Shown in pieces: positions 8,196 through 16,475 of a stretch of DNA of 33,794 nucleotides. The position numbers and the translations under genes are program-made. Each line of letters opens with the position of its first letter. The first letter of the stretch is position 1. This DNA is from Rikenellaceae bacterium (GTDB taxonomy: Bacteria > Bacteroidota > Bacteroidia > Bacteroidales > Rikenellaceae): NCBI GenBank assembly GCA_015060165.1, contig SUZC01000017.1, forward strand, positions 1-33,794, in the 5' to 3' direction. The notes beneath the pieces were generated by a model. That model made no database searches and was not told where the DNA came from. It worked only from the letters and a program-made list of their open reading frames with translations.

Positions 8196-8705
8196 ATGAA
8201 GAAGTTTTTTGAGTTGACCTTATTGGTGGTTGTTGTGATGTGGTGTGCCGAGGCTTCGGCGCAGAGTGTGGCAGGTGTGCGTAGCCGTTTGGCTGTGGGA
8301 GCCAACAAGGTGACCATTGTCGAGCAGAGCGAGGCTGCCGCTGCGGTGCGAGCTGTGGAGCAGCGCCCCAAACGTACAAAGGTCAATGGTTATACGGTGC
8401 TTATCCTGTCGGACAACTCTCGCACAGCACGCGAGAATGCTGTGAAGGCGAAGGAGACCTTCGAGGAGAATTTCCCTGAGACCAAGGTTGAGATGTACTA
8501 CGAGAGCCCCTCGTTCTACGTCACAGCAGGTCGCTACCTCACCAAGGAGGAGGCCATCATCGAGCTTTGGCGTTTCCGCTCGGTATTCCCGAAGGCCATC
8601 ACTCAGAACCGCGAGTTGGATATCACCGAGTTTATAATCAACCCCGCCGAGCAGGCTGCCGCTGCCGAGAAAAAAGCTGCTGCCGAGGAGCAGGAAGAAG
8701 AGTAA
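8196..8705 (+). CDS. Secreted SPOR-domain-like protein
   Basis: From the ATG at 8196 the product has a signal peptide (MKKFFELTLLVVVVMWCAEASA, cut near residue 22-23), and a SPOR-like segment: GYTVLILSDNSRTARENAVK ... SPSFYVTAGRYLTKEEA, the usual beta-alpha-beta pattern ending in 'V..G.Y.t..eA'. SPOR domains bind denuded septal peptidoglycan, so a role in cell wall or division is likely. The C terminus is Ala/Glu-rich. An upstream ATG at 8178 would add six residues; the MKK start gives a more regular signal. The stop TAA at 8703-8705 is also the first three bases of the TAATTCAAAATT boundary motif of the repeat element that follows. Confidence 0.85.
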   Translation: MKKFFELTLLVVVVMWCAEASAQSVAGVRSRLAVGANKVTIVEQSEAAAAVRAVEQRPKRTKVNGYTVLILSDNSRTARENAVKAKETFEENFPETKVEMYYESPSFYVTAGRYLTKEEAIIELWRFRSVFPKAITQNRELDITEFIINPAEQAAAAEKKAAAEEQEEE

Positions 8706-8795
8706 TTCAAAATTAGGTCTTGAAAAGCTTTTTATGGTTTACCTTGCAGCAAAGGGTTGTTCTTTGAATTAGAAAGAAAATAAAAATGTCATTTC

Positions 8796-8850
8796 GCATT
8801 TCTTCATTTGTGAGGATAGGAGAAGAGAATGAGCTACTATGAAGAAATGC
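8796..8850. repeat. Long stem-loop of element A
   Basis: GCATTTCTTCAT (8796-8807) is the perfect reverse complement of ATGAAGAAATGC (8839-8850). It is preceded by GTCATT, as are the matching stem-loops at 257-322 and 19832-19903, although the arm sequences differ. Confidence 0.75.
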
Positions 8851-8981
8851 AGAAATCTACCTTTGGAATTACGGCCGCACTAAAAGCGACTTGTGTCAAA
8901 GTAATCATAAAAGTGTCGTAAGAGACCAGCGGTAGATACCCATCGTCGGCTTCGCCTTCGGGGTATGACGTGATATATATA

Positions 8982-9016
8982 AATTCTCCATCTAACTCGA
9001 TGTTAAATAGAGAATT
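8982..9016. repeat. Structured hairpin of element A (7-3-5-5-5-3-7)
   Basis: AATTCTC-CAT-CTAAC-TCGAT-GTTAA-ATA-GAGAATT: outer 7-bp stem, 3x3 internal loop, apical stem (TAAC/GTTA core) and pentaloop. The same spacing occurs at 19786-19822, 19945-19979 and 29292-29326 with different paired bases. Confidence 0.8.
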
Positions 9017-9124
9017 AGCCAATTTTGAATTTTGAATTCCCAAAGGAAAACACACAAACAGAGATAATATTTATTAACCTTAAAAACACGAGTAACAGAA
9101 GTTTAAAAAGGTAAAAAAAATTTT

Positions 9125-10069
9125 ATGAACTACATTCTTTTGCTTGTCGGCCTTGCGATGATTACTTTTTGTGCCGATATGCTTACACGCGGCTGCGTGG
9201 GACTTGCAGCCCGTTTCAGAGTACCCGAATTTATTGTAGGACTTACCATTATGGCCATAGGAACTTCGATGCCTGAACTTACCGTCAGCATTATGTCGGC
9301 CCTCAAAGGTAGCAGTGATATGGCAATTGGTAATGTCACAGGCTCCAATATTTTCAATATTCTCATTATTCTGGGTATCTGCTCGACGTTGCGTCCGATG
9401 GATATCACACGCGAAAATATCCGTCGCGATATACCAATCTGCATTGGAGTATCAATCCTATTGTGGTTCTTTACATCGGATACATTGCTCGGTATGGGCG
9501 CAGAGAATAAGATTGGTCGCCTGGAGGGTATTGTATTTATATTGATGTATGCAGCTGTAATCTTATATTCTATTCGCACAGCCAAAGGCGAAGGCGAGGC
9601 GTCGGACGATGCTCCGAAGATGGGTGTTGTCAAGATAGTGGCTTTCATCATACTCGGTCTTGCAGGTTTGATTTTTGGTGGTAACCTCTGCTTGGAGTCT
9701 GCAACTGCGATTGCACGAGCTTGGGGTGTCAGCGAGGCAATCATCGCCATCACTATCGTTGCCGCGGGTACCTCGCTTCCGGAGTTGGCATCGAGTATCT
9801 CGGCTTTGATAAGCGGCAAGACCTCGATGGCATTAGGTAATATCATCGGCTCTAACGTAGCAAACATCCTGCTTATTTTGGGTACTTGCTCGACTATTAC
9901 TCCGCTTACATTGGGCGAGATCACTCAAATCGATATGCTGATGGTTATCGGAGCTGCGATTGTTTTGCTGGTTTCGGCTCTTGTTATCGGCCGCCGCAAG
10001 ATTACCCGCATCGAGGGTCTCTCATATATCGCCATCTATGTGGCTTATGTGATTGCTCTGATGAAGTAA
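9125..10069 (+). CDS. Calcium/sodium antiporter, YrbG family
   Basis: The 314-residue inner-membrane protein has two homologous Na_Ca_ex halves, each with the alpha-repeat signature: GTSMPELTVSIMSALKGSSD with GNVTGSNIFNILIILG near 46-82, and GTSLPELASSISALISGKTS with GNIIGSNVANILLILG near 213-250. About ten hydrophobic helices are visible. The family exchanges Ca2+ or K+ for Na+ or H+; the ion here is unknown. Only 30 bp separate it from the PAP2 gene, so it probably heads a four-gene operon. The upstream repeat element A may provide its leader. Confidence 0.92.
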   Translation: MNYILLLVGLAMITFCADMLTRGCVGLAARFRVPEFIVGLTIMAIGTSMPELTVSIMSALKGSSDMAIGNVTGSNIFNILIILGICSTLRPMDITRENIRRDIPICIGVSILLWFFTSDTLLGMGAENKIGRLEGIVFILMYAAVILYSIRTAKGEGEASDDAPKMGVVKIVAFIILGLAGLIFGGNLCLESATAIARAWGVSEAIIAITIVAAGTSLPELASSISALISGKTSMALGNIIGSNVANILLILGTCSTITPLTLGEITQIDMLMVIGAAIVLLVSALVIGRRKITRIEGLSYIAIYVAYVIALMK

Positions 10070-10099
10070 AAATAGCAAGTGAGAAGATAGAACGACTAT

Positions 10100-10681
10100 A
10101 TGTACACCTTTGATCACGATCTGTTCCTTTGGCTTAACTTCGATGGCGGAGTTGTGATGGACACTATTATGAAGGCCATCTCGACACCTGCCGTTTGGGC
10201 GTGGCTGTACCTGCTCATCTTGTGGCTCGTGTGGCGCAAGTCGGGCTGGCGCGGAGCGTTGCTCTTTTTGGTGCTGGCGGGGGCTGCTGTGGGATTGTCG
10301 GATATGATTGCGGGTATCTTCAAACATTCGGGTCTGCTGAAAAACCTGTGGCCTTCGTTCCCTGTGCGCCTCAGACCTATGCATACCCCCGAATTGGAGG
10401 GCCTGATTCATGTGGTCAAGCAGGGTGGACAATATGGAACGGTCTCGGCACACGCCGCAACGATGGTGGCTATGGCTGTGATGGCTATCGCTGCCATCGG
10501 GCGACGTTGGTTTGGGTGGCTGATGCTGACGGTTGTGGTGCTGGTCTGCTACTCACGAATCTATCTGGCCTACCACTTCCCGATGGATATAGTATTGGGT
10601 ACGGTCGTGGGGCTGATTGCAGGAGCGGTTGCTCTGATGTGCTACCGTATGGCTATGCGTCGCATAACAAGAAATTATTAA
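10100..10681 (+). CDS. PAP2-family membrane phosphatase
   Basis: The 193-residue protein has four to five membrane helices and the three PAP2 motifs: KNLWPSFPVRLRP (81-93, with Arg92 and Pro93), TVSAHAA (114-120, His118) and SRIYLAYHFPMD (152-163, with Arg153, His159, Asp163). Motif 2 has SAH where most members have SGH. Such enzymes remove phosphate from undecaprenyl pyrophosphate, lipid A or phosphatidic acid; the LpxE/F-like and BacA-independent UppP roles are both possible. It is 30 bp from the antiporter and 20 bp from the CBM9-like gene. Confidence 0.88.
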   Translation: MYTFDHDLFLWLNFDGGVVMDTIMKAISTPAVWAWLYLLILWLVWRKSGWRGALLFLVLAGAAVGLSDMIAGIFKHSGLLKNLWPSFPVRLRPMHTPELEGLIHVVKQGGQYGTVSAHAATMVAMAVMAIAAIGRRWFGWLMLTVVVLVCYSRIYLAYHFPMDIVLGTVVGLIAGAVALMCYRMAMRRITRNY

Positions 10682-10701
10682 CTCAAAAATCGAATAAAAC
10701 T

Positions 10702-11511
10702 ATGAAGAGAAGTTTTTTAGCGTTGGTCCTTGTGATCGCTGCAATCATTAGCGTGGTGTGCGTTTTTCAGTGTGGGGATAAAAATTCTTGCGATGAGGGT
10801 TGCGCATCTCAGGATAAATGTGTAAATTTGGGGAACGATAAAACCCCAGCAACTATGAATCAGTCAACAGCAAAGAAGAGCCTCGAGGCTCCATTTATCC
10901 GCAATGTAGAGCAACTCTCAAACGATGAGATTCGTGCCGTTTTGAACGATAAGGTTAAGCCTATCGCAATCGATTATCACAATTGGAGTGACAAGTTCCC
11001 CTATGCTCCCAAGGTGGAGTTCCGTATCGCCCACTCGGACGATGCTATCGTAATTATGTTCGATGTCGAGGAGGAGCACGTCAAGGCAATCGCTATGGAG
11101 AATCACGGAAGAGTATGGGAAGATAGTTGTGTGGAGTTTTTCGTGGGTAATCCCAATGGCGAGGGCTACTTCAATTTCGAGATTAACTGCATAGGTACAA
11201 TCCTCGCATCGGCTCATAAGACTCGCGCCGAGTCTAAGCCTTTCACAGCCGAGCAGCTCGCGAAGGTGCGCCGCTTTGGTACATTCAAGCACGAGGCTAT
11301 CGACATCAAGGGCCAGACCAAGTGGTGGCTTGCGGAGGTTATCCCATTTGAGCTTATCGGCCTAGAGAAGGCTCCTAAGAGCTTGAAGGCTAACTTCTAC
11401 AAGTGTGGCGATAAGTTGGATAAGGCTCACTATATGAGCTGGTCGCCAATCACCTTGCCAGAGCCAAACTTCCACTGCCCAGAGTTCTTTGGCAATGTGG
11501 AGTTGATGTAG
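10702..11511 (+). CDS. Exported CBM9-like carbohydrate-binding protein
   Basis: The start was placed at the ATG at 10702, which gives a signal or anchor (MKRSFLALVLVIAAIISVVCVFQC) instead of the longer open frame that runs into the PAP2 gene. The protein is 269 residues. After a Cys- and Asp/Asn-rich spacer, from about residue 60 it matches the 'carbohydrate-binding family 9-like' pattern: EFRIAHSDDAIVIMFDVEE, WEDSCVEFFVGNP, YFNFEINCIGTILASAH and WWLAEVIPFELIG. Such proteins often sit beside sugar-processing genes, and here the next gene is a sugar-kinase-like protein 26 bp away. The Cys at 24 might be lipidated but the lipobox is poor. Another ATG at 10855 would give a cytoplasmic form. Confidence 0.82.
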   Translation: MKRSFLALVLVIAAIISVVCVFQCGDKNSCDEGCASQDKCVNLGNDKTPATMNQSTAKKSLEAPFIRNVEQLSNDEIRAVLNDKVKPIAIDYHNWSDKFPYAPKVEFRIAHSDDAIVIMFDVEEEHVKAIAMENHGRVWEDSCVEFFVGNPNGEGYFNFEINCIGTILASAHKTRAESKPFTAEQLAKVRRFGTFKHEAIDIKGQTKWWLAEVIPFELIGLEKAPKSLKANFYKCGDKLDKAHYMSWSPITLPEPNFHCPEFFGNVELM

Positions 11512-11537
11512 AAAATATTAAAACCAAATATAACCAA

Positions 11538-12614
11538 ATGAATCAGGAAAAACTTTTAGCTATCGCCTCTCAGTTTGCGTTGGAGGGCGAGATTGAGACC
11601 ATCAAGCCTTTGGGCGAGGGTTTCATCAACGATACATTTACTGTGGTTACTGTGGGCGATGCTCCCAACTATATCTTGCAGCGCAAGAATCACATCGTAT
11701 TCCCCGATGTTCCGGGTATGATGGATAACATCTTGGCCGTAACCAACCACATCAAGGCTAAGGTTGCAGACCCAATGCGTGAGACCCTTACCGTGGTGCC
11801 TGCCAAAGATGGTAAGCTCTATGTTCAGGATGGCGAGAACTATTGGGCAGTATGCGTATTTATTGCCGACACAGCGAGCTACGATCGTGCCGACTCAGTG
11901 GAGCTGGCATATCAGGGCGGTGTGGGTATCGGTCGTTTCCAGGCTCTGCTTGCCGACTTCGATAAGCCGCTGAACGAGACTATCAAGGGCTTCCACAATA
12001 TCCGTTGGCGTTTCCAGCAGTGGGACGAGACCATCGCTAAGGATCCCGTAGGTCGCGTGGCCGAGGTGCAGGAGGAGATTGGCTGGGTTGAGGCCCGCCG
12101 CAAGGAGATGCTCGACTTCTGGTCGCTCGTTGAGGATGGTACAATCCCCACTCACGTTACTCACAACGATACCAAGATCAGCAATATCCTCTTCGATAAA
12201 CCCACAGGTAAGGTGCTGTGCGCTATCGACCTCGATACTGTTATGAGCTCTACTTCGCTCAACGACTTCGGTGATGCTATTCGCTCTTACACCAACACAG
12301 GTGCTGAGGACGATAAGAACCTCGATAATGTCGAGATGAGCATCGATATGTTCCGCGCTTACGCCGAGGGTTACCTCTCGGAGCAGCGTGCATCGATGAC
12401 CCAGAGCGAGCTCGATTGGTTGGCCTTCGCAGGTCGCTATATCACCTTCGAGCAGGTGTTGCGTTTCTTGATGGATTACATCGATGGCGACAACTACTAC
12501 AAGACTGCTTATGCCGACCACAACCTCGTACGTACTCACGCTCAGTATAAACTCTTGCAGAGTATGGAGCGCCAGTACGATGAGATGTGTGCAATCGTGA
12601 AGTCGCTCTCGTAG
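11538..12614 (+). CDS. APH-fold sugar kinase, NahK-like
   Basis: The 358-residue protein has the aminoglycoside-phosphotransferase/choline kinase fold. The nucleotide loop LGEGFINDTF (25-34), Brenner motif THNDTKISNILFD (208-220, catalytic Asp211) and metal motif AIDLDTV (229-235) are all visible. The length and 'GFINDTF...QRKN..VF' start closely resemble N-acetylhexosamine 1-kinase (NahK), which phosphorylates GlcNAc or GalNAc at C1 in mucin and milk-oligosaccharide use. Bacteroidales relatives are often mislabelled 'mucin desulfatase'. The preceding CBM9-like gene fits a glycan role. It is last in the operon and is followed by a strong terminator. Substrate is inference. Confidence 0.85.
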   Translation: MNQEKLLAIASQFALEGEIETIKPLGEGFINDTFTVVTVGDAPNYILQRKNHIVFPDVPGMMDNILAVTNHIKAKVADPMRETLTVVPAKDGKLYVQDGENYWAVCVFIADTASYDRADSVELAYQGGVGIGRFQALLADFDKPLNETIKGFHNIRWRFQQWDETIAKDPVGRVAEVQEEIGWVEARRKEMLDFWSLVEDGTIPTHVTHNDTKISNILFDKPTGKVLCAIDLDTVMSSTSLNDFGDAIRSYTNTGAEDDKNLDNVEMSIDMFRAYAEGYLSEQRASMTQSELDWLAFAGRYITFEQVLRFLMDYIDGDNYYKTAYADHNLVRTHAQYKLLQSMERQYDEMCAIVKSLS

Positions 12615-12639
12615 AGTGTCCCAAGCGCTTAATTATAAG

Positions 12640-12678
12640 CAGAGGCTGCCAACCAAGTGGTTGAGCAGCCTCTGTTTT
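12640..12678 (+). terminator. Strong rho-independent terminator
   Basis: CAGAGGCTGC-CAACC-AAGT-GGTTG-A-GCAGCCTCTG forms a 15-bp stem with one bulged A, followed by TTTTCTC. It closes the antiporter-to-kinase operon and lies just before the convergent phosphoesterase gene. Confidence 0.93.
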
Positions 12679-12697
12679 CTCTTATACCCCAGGAGCC

Positions 12698-13609
12698 TTA
12701 TAACTGCCTGCTGCGGCAATCCTTGAATCCGTCGATGCGTATCTCTCCCGAACTTGCCACTTCGACTATCGCATAGCTGTTGTGGTCGGGCGCAGCCTGC
12801 TCGATCATTCCCTGCAACGTGACGTAGTGTATGCCGGCACGATGGCTGTAATGGCCTGCGTGGTGATGCCCCTGAAAAACGGCCAGCACCTGTTTGTGAC
12901 GCTCCAGCACCTCGCGCACCTGCTCGGCATTGCTCACGCAGACGTTCTTGGTGACGCCCGAAAAACTATCGAGCAACTGGTGCAGGAAAATCAACGTCGG
13001 CTGCTTCGGGTGAGCTGCGAGCTCGCCTTCGAGCCAACGGAGCTGCTCGGCAGGAATCATCGCCCGTCGCCAGTCGAAGTTACCTCGCGAGTAGGGCGTG
13101 CCGTCGAGATTGAAGTTGGCGTCGAGCACTATGCAACGCACGCCACGTGCCACAAATGAGTAGTAGCTTCTCCCTTTGGCTCGGCCGGTGTTGGTCGTGT
13201 GGGCAAGGAACTCCTGCTTGGTTATGCAATCCATATCGTGGTTGCCCAGCACGTGATAGGTGGCGCCGTCGAACTCGCGGAAGATGCTCTCTATGCGGTC
13301 CAGGTCGCGCAATGTGGGCGCTGGGTCGGCCGAGGCGGGCATATCCTTCATATCGCCCAACTCGATGATGAAATCCAAATCGGCGCGATTGAAGGCCTCA
13401 ATCGCCTCGTGCATCTTCAGCTCGGAGTCGCGGTAGTGGCGCGAGCCACTTGTGGGGCGATCCGAGAAGTGGGTGTCGGTAAGGATACCAAATCGCAGGG
13501 ACCGTCGGTTGCGGCCACCCGATGCCTTGCAAGGTTGGCCTGTGGCAAGTAGCACCACACCGCCCGATATAATCTTTAAAAATTCACTGCGTCGCATACT
13601 CTTGGTCAT
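12698..13609 (-). CDS. Exported calcineurin-like metallophosphoesterase
   Basis: The 303-residue protein carries an N-terminal signal with a Tat-like RRSEFLK motif, suggesting export in folded form. The metal-binding motifs are DTHFSD (~45), GDMKD (~84), GNHDMD (~121), FLHQ (~210) and GHHHAGHY (~247), matching the calcineurin-like phosphoesterase superfamily. The substrate is unknown; related Bacteroidetes proteins include 3',5'-cyclic and nucleotide phosphatases. A start at the second Met (13597) would keep the Tat motif. The gene converges on the kinase operon. A paralogue sits at 14760-15764. Confidence 0.88.
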   Translation of the reverse strand: MTKSMRRSEFLKIISGGVVLLATGQPCKASGGRNRRSLRFGILTDTHFSDRPTSGSRHYRDSELKMHEAIEAFNRADLDFIIELGDMKDMPASADPAPTLRDLDRIESIFREFDGATYHVLGNHDMDCITKQEFLAHTTNTGRAKGRSYYSFVARGVRCIVLDANFNLDGTPYSRGNFDWRRAMIPAEQLRWLEGELAAHPKQPTLIFLHQLLDSFSGVTKNVCVSNAEQVREVLERHKQVLAVFQGHHHAGHYSHRAGIHYVTLQGMIEQAAPDHNSYAIVEVASSGEIRIDGFKDCRSRQL

Positions 13610-13643
13610 TTACCTTCACAAGATACGAATTTTTGCCGAGAAC

Positions 13644-13763
13644 AATTTTATCTGCCCGCCAAATTCTCCTGGAATATTTTAGTGCATAAACATAAAGTTG
13701 CATAGCTATGCAGGATATCCAAAATTGCTAACAGATTGATAATCAGCATAGGGGGGGGGCATA
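13644..13763. repeat. ~120-bp dispersed repeat, copy 1, ending in a nine-G run
   Basis: This is inverted relative to 22699-22822. A core of about 62 bp (13650-13711) matches with a single difference and contains the palindrome GCATAGCTATGC. It continues with a partly conserved stretch ending in TGATAATCAG and then nine Gs (13751-13759). In the other copy the run is ten Cs. The remainder of 13764-13958 is AT-rich with a further GCATAAATATGC-like repeat; no gene is seen there. Confidence 0.85.
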
Positions 13764-13958
13764 AAAGGTGCATAAATATGCTGAAAGAGCGCATATTTGG
13801 TTGCTATTATTGATTTTTACATATAATTTTATGAAAAAATTATCGTTAGGATAATAGACGACATCAAGCCGGGAGAGCCAATGCGTAAAGTGTTGATTGA
13901 GAGAGGATGTTGAGTGACTGCGTGTAGGCAAATATTTTTAACACCTAAATAAAAAGTT

Positions 13959-14669
13959 ATGAGATCAGCAATTTTAAAATCAGTACTTAGCGTTGCACTT
14001 TGCAGCATCGTGGCAATGCTTGCTATGCCCTGTCAGGCAAAAACGGCGAAGGATGGTAAGTACAATCCCGTAAGCGCTTTGGCCAAAGATCAAAATCCGC
14101 TTCGTTGGCAGCAGCAGTTGAAATGGACCGCAGGAGCTTACGAATTGGAGTATCCCGAATTGAAGCTTTTGGGTTGGCGCGAGGTTGGTGTGCTCAACAA
14201 CCAAAAGGATATCGACGAGTTCATTGCAGGGAATGTCGATAAAGACAAGTTGTATAGCCATGTCATCGACTACAAGAACAAGAAGTATGAAATTGCTCCA
14301 CTCTCGCAGCTTGCCAAGAAGTACGACGTGTGGAAAAATGCAAATTTCGACTCTGCAAAGAGGGCTTATGGCGACAAACTTGTTGGTGTGAAGGTGGTAG
14401 AGCTACTATGGCAATATAAGGGTAAGAAGTTTGTCGAGAAGATTGCCGTAACCGACAAGCACGATGAGATGGGCGGTATTTTGTTTAGCGCCATTCACTT
14501 GCCCGTTGACAGCAATCGAGTACCTTTGGCCGACTGGCAGCAAGAGAGCATTAAGCAGCACGAGAAGGAGCGTCAGGAGAGAATCAAATATCTGAACTCT
14601 CCCGAGGGTCAGAAGATGTTGAAGGAGCATATGCGCAAGAACGGCAAACGTACAGGTGCAGGTGCTTAG
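13959..14669 (+). CDS. Secreted protein of unknown function
   Basis: The 236-residue product starts with a signal peptide (MRSAILKSVLSVALCSIVAMLAMPCQA, cut near 27). I do not recognise a family. The mature part is basic and hydrophilic, without membrane segments. It has a mid-region VKVVELLWQYKGKKFVEKIAVTDKHDEMGGILFSAIHLP-like stretch (about residues 148-185, with a beta-rich look), and a Lys/Glu-rich helical tail (QESIKQHEKERQERIKYL, about 194 onward). It stands alone between two metallophosphoesterase genes on the other strand and ends at a perfect hairpin terminator. Probable location is periplasm or outside the cell. Confidence 0.75.
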   Translation: MRSAILKSVLSVALCSIVAMLAMPCQAKTAKDGKYNPVSALAKDQNPLRWQQQLKWTAGAYELEYPELKLLGWREVGVLNNQKDIDEFIAGNVDKDKLYSHVIDYKNKKYEIAPLSQLAKKYDVWKNANFDSAKRAYGDKLVGVKVVELLWQYKGKKFVEKIAVTDKHDEMGGILFSAIHLPVDSNRVPLADWQQESIKQHEKERQERIKYLNSPEGQKMLKEHMRKNGKRTGAGA

Positions 14670-14701
14670 GAGTTAGCCGAGAGGTGTTGGCCTATAGATT
14701 A

Positions 14702-14747
14702 AATAACCCCAAAAGTTAATGATGGACTTTTGGGGTTATTCTCTTTT
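14702..14747 (+). terminator. Perfect 15-bp hairpin terminator
   Basis: AATAACCCCAAAAGT (14702-14716) is the exact reverse complement of ACTTTTGGGGTTATT (14726-14740), followed by CTCTTTT. It lies between convergent genes and may serve both strands. Confidence 0.88.
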
Positions 14748-14759
14748 CAGGCTACTGTA

Positions 14760-15764
14760 TTATAATAAAAATTTGCACCTCTCACAGGCCAAATCATCTG
14801 TTCGGCTCTGCCATTCGGCAGGGGGATTCTCCTTGGGTTGTGGCCACCAGAAGCCCTTCGATGAGTACTCAAAGGTCACAGCCTCGGGTGTTGAGCGCAT
14901 AACAGCAAAGCCAATATCGCCGTAGAACGTGGCGGGGAGTCCCACCGTCGGCACCATATGCAGCTCCTTGCGGGGGCGTACCACGCGGGCCGACTTGCTC
15001 CAGATATGGAGGTGGCCATATACATAGCCTGCCACCTGAGGCGTATTGACGATAAACTTTTCCAGATTACCCATCTCGCCCAGCGGATGGTGTGAACCAA
15101 GCACCACGCGACGTGAGCGGCCCTTCACGAACTCCTGCAGCCACTCAATCTGACCGCCCGAAATCTCGCCCGAAACGGTTGTCGCCTGGCGCGGCTTGAG
15201 GTTGGGCAGCTCGGCCAGCGAGTCGAGCATCACAAAATCGAAGTCGGGCATCTCCACCACCGACACCACGCGGCCATCGACCTTCGTTGATTTGGCGTAC
15301 TCCGAAAAGACCTTGAAGAATGGGGCGCGACGGTCGTGGTTACCCATACCGAGCGTCACCTTGATTCCTGCCTGTTCCAGCTCCGAGAGCAGCTCGGCAG
15401 CATAGCGGTAATCCTCCTCCAAGCCGTAGTCCCACGCCACATCGCCAAATACCAGCACGTTGGCCGGCAGAGGTCGCATCTGAAGAATCTCGGCGATGCG
15501 CAGTTTCAGGCAGGTTGGGTTGTAGGGGTAGTATTTCGGTATTCTCTCGGCCGACTTATCATCCACGAACTCGCCGCTGATGTGGATGTCCGACAGCAGT
15601 ACAGCTGTTGCAGGGTCAATCTTGCGCTTGCCACGTTTGGCCGCAGCCTTAGCTTCGGCAATAGCCGCCTCGGCCACCTTGTCGAGCATCGCAGCACTTG
15701 CCGACGATGCCAACGCAACACCGCCCAACGACAGCATCGATGCCAAAAATTGTTTTCTATCCAT
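14760..15764 (-). CDS. Exported calcineurin-like metallophosphoesterase (second copy)
   Basis: The 334-residue protein has an N-terminal signal (MDRKQFLASMLSLGGVALASSASA) with a twin-arginine-less export leader, an Ala/Lys-rich spacer, and metal motifs DIHISG (~59), GDVAWDYG (~107), GNHDRR (~140), GSHHPLG (~224) and GHLHIW (~249). It is only distantly similar to the protein at 12698-13609. The gene begins 2 bp after the rdgB stop, so the two are co-transcribed. The substrate is unknown. The last residues end in a CERCKFLL tail. Confidence 0.86.
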   Translation of the reverse strand: MDRKQFLASMLSLGGVALASSASAAMLDKVAEAAIAEAKAAAKRGKRKIDPATAVLLSDIHISGEFVDDKSAERIPKYYPYNPTCLKLRIAEILQMRPLPANVLVFGDVAWDYGLEEDYRYAAELLSELEQAGIKVTLGMGNHDRRAPFFKVFSEYAKSTKVDGRVVSVVEMPDFDFVMLDSLAELPNLKPRQATTVSGEISGGQIEWLQEFVKGRSRRVVLGSHHPLGEMGNLEKFIVNTPQVAGYVYGHLHIWSKSARVVRPRKELHMVPTVGLPATFYGDIGFAVMRSTPEAVTFEYSSKGFWWPQPKENPPAEWQSRTDDLACERCKFLL

Positions 15765-15766
15765 AG

Positions 15767-16348
15767 TTATAGTAATTCAAAATTCAGGAACTCCGCCAAA
15801 GCCCTTACTGCTCGGCCACGATGCGAGATTGCATTCTTATCCTCGGCACTCATTTGGGCAAACGACTCTGCACGTCCCTCAGGCAGGAACAATGGGTCGT
15901 AGCCAAATCCGCCATCGCCCAGCTCCTCGTGCGAAATCTCGCCACGCACCACTCCTTCGAAGAGATACTCCTCGCCCCCGATAATCAGCGCAATGGCTGT
16001 GCGGAATTGTGCAGCACGATTCTCTATCCCTTGCAGGCGTTGCAACAGCAGGCGTTTATTGGCCTCATCGTCGTGACCATCGGTGGCGTAGCGTGCCGAA
16101 CGTACGCCCGGTTCACCCCCAAGAGCATCGACCTCCAGACCCGTATCGTCGGCAAAACAGTCGATACCCGTACGCTCATATATGTAGCGGGCCTTCTGCA
16201 AGGCGTTGCCTTCGAGCGTGGGCTGATCCTCGGGAATATCCTCCGTAATACCGCATTCGCGCGGCGTGAGAAGTGTAAATCTGTCGCCCACCACTTGCGA
16301 CACCTCGCGCAACTTATGGGCATTATTGGTTGCAAAAATCAGTTTCAT
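15767..16348 (-). CDS. rdgB: XTP/dITP pyrophosphatase
   Basis: The 193-residue house-cleaning nucleotidase removes non-canonical purine triphosphates (dITP, XTP) before they enter DNA. The start was set at the internal ATG (16348), giving the family's [16 protein letters not shown] opening; the open frame extends 14 codons upstream without homology. The conserved [19 protein letters not shown] and ISHRGRA motifs are present. The 3' end (AATTTTGAATTAC, coding NFEL) contains the AATTTTGAAT motif that bounds the dispersed elements, so the C terminus FLNFELL may have been altered by it. Confidence 0.95.
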   Translation of the reverse strand: MKLIFATNNAHKLREVSQVVGDRFTLLTPRECGITEDIPEDQPTLEGNALQKARYIYERTGIDCFADDTGLEVDALGGEPGVRSARYATDGHDDEANKRLLLQRLQGIENRAAQFRTAIALIIGGEEYLFEGVVRGEISHEELGDGGFGYDPLFLPEGRAESFAQMSAEDKNAISHRGRAVRALAEFLNFELL

Positions 16349-16353
16349 ACTAT

Positions 16354-16361
16354 CAAAGGTA
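16354..16361 (-). promoter_or_regulatory. Candidate -7 box almost touching the rdgB start
   Basis: On the minus strand TACCTTTG fits TAnnTTTG and ends only 5 bp before the rdgB ATG. If used, the transcript would be leaderless or nearly so. No -33 box is evident. Confidence 0.3.
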
Positions 16362-16415
16362 GTGTTTATTTGTAATATTTCGGGTCGCAAGAGGATATTT
16401 TTTGATAATTATTTC

Positions 16416-16423
16416 TAATTTTG
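16416..16423 (+). promoter_or_regulatory. Candidate -7 box for the radical SAM gene
   Basis: TAATTTTG lies 52 nt before the ATG at 16476, with a TTTG at 16401-16404 that is closer than usual (11-bp spacer). Confidence 0.4.
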
Positions 16424-16475
16424 TATGCGGTAGAGAGTGGCTTTTGCACCACACGCACCAACCAACTGCCAAGAT

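Larger units (their letters stand above)
8706..9045. repeat. Composite palindromic repeat element A
   Basis: This ~340-bp gap has no real gene. It opens with ATTCAAAATT right at the SPOR gene stop and closes with AATTTTGAATTTTGAATTCC (9021-9042), inverted relative to each other. Between them lie: TTTTTATGGTTTACCTTG (near 8729) as a diverged copy of module 1; a stem-loop with 12-bp perfect arms (8796-8807 and 8839-8850); a module-1 copy on the minus strand (8895-8926, GTCAAAGTAATCATAAAA plus a hairpin with GTAA loop); and the 7-3-5-5-5-3-7 hairpin at 8982-9016. The same parts recur at 1-372, 19763-20014 and 29150-29349. The rest up to 9124 is AT-rich leader. Confidence 0.8.

Noticed and set aside
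8837..9055. 72-codon minus-strand frame inside element A
   Set aside because: It runs through the hairpins of a repeat element and lacks a signal, motif or promoter.
10195..10701. Upstream extension of the CBM9-like gene to 10195
   Set aside because: This part overlaps the PAP2 gene in another frame and has no sensible protein features; the ATG at 10702 starts a signal sequence.
13743..13931. 62-codon minus-strand frame before the unknown secreted protein
   Set aside because: It ends in the poly-G run of the dispersed repeat and shows no coding features.
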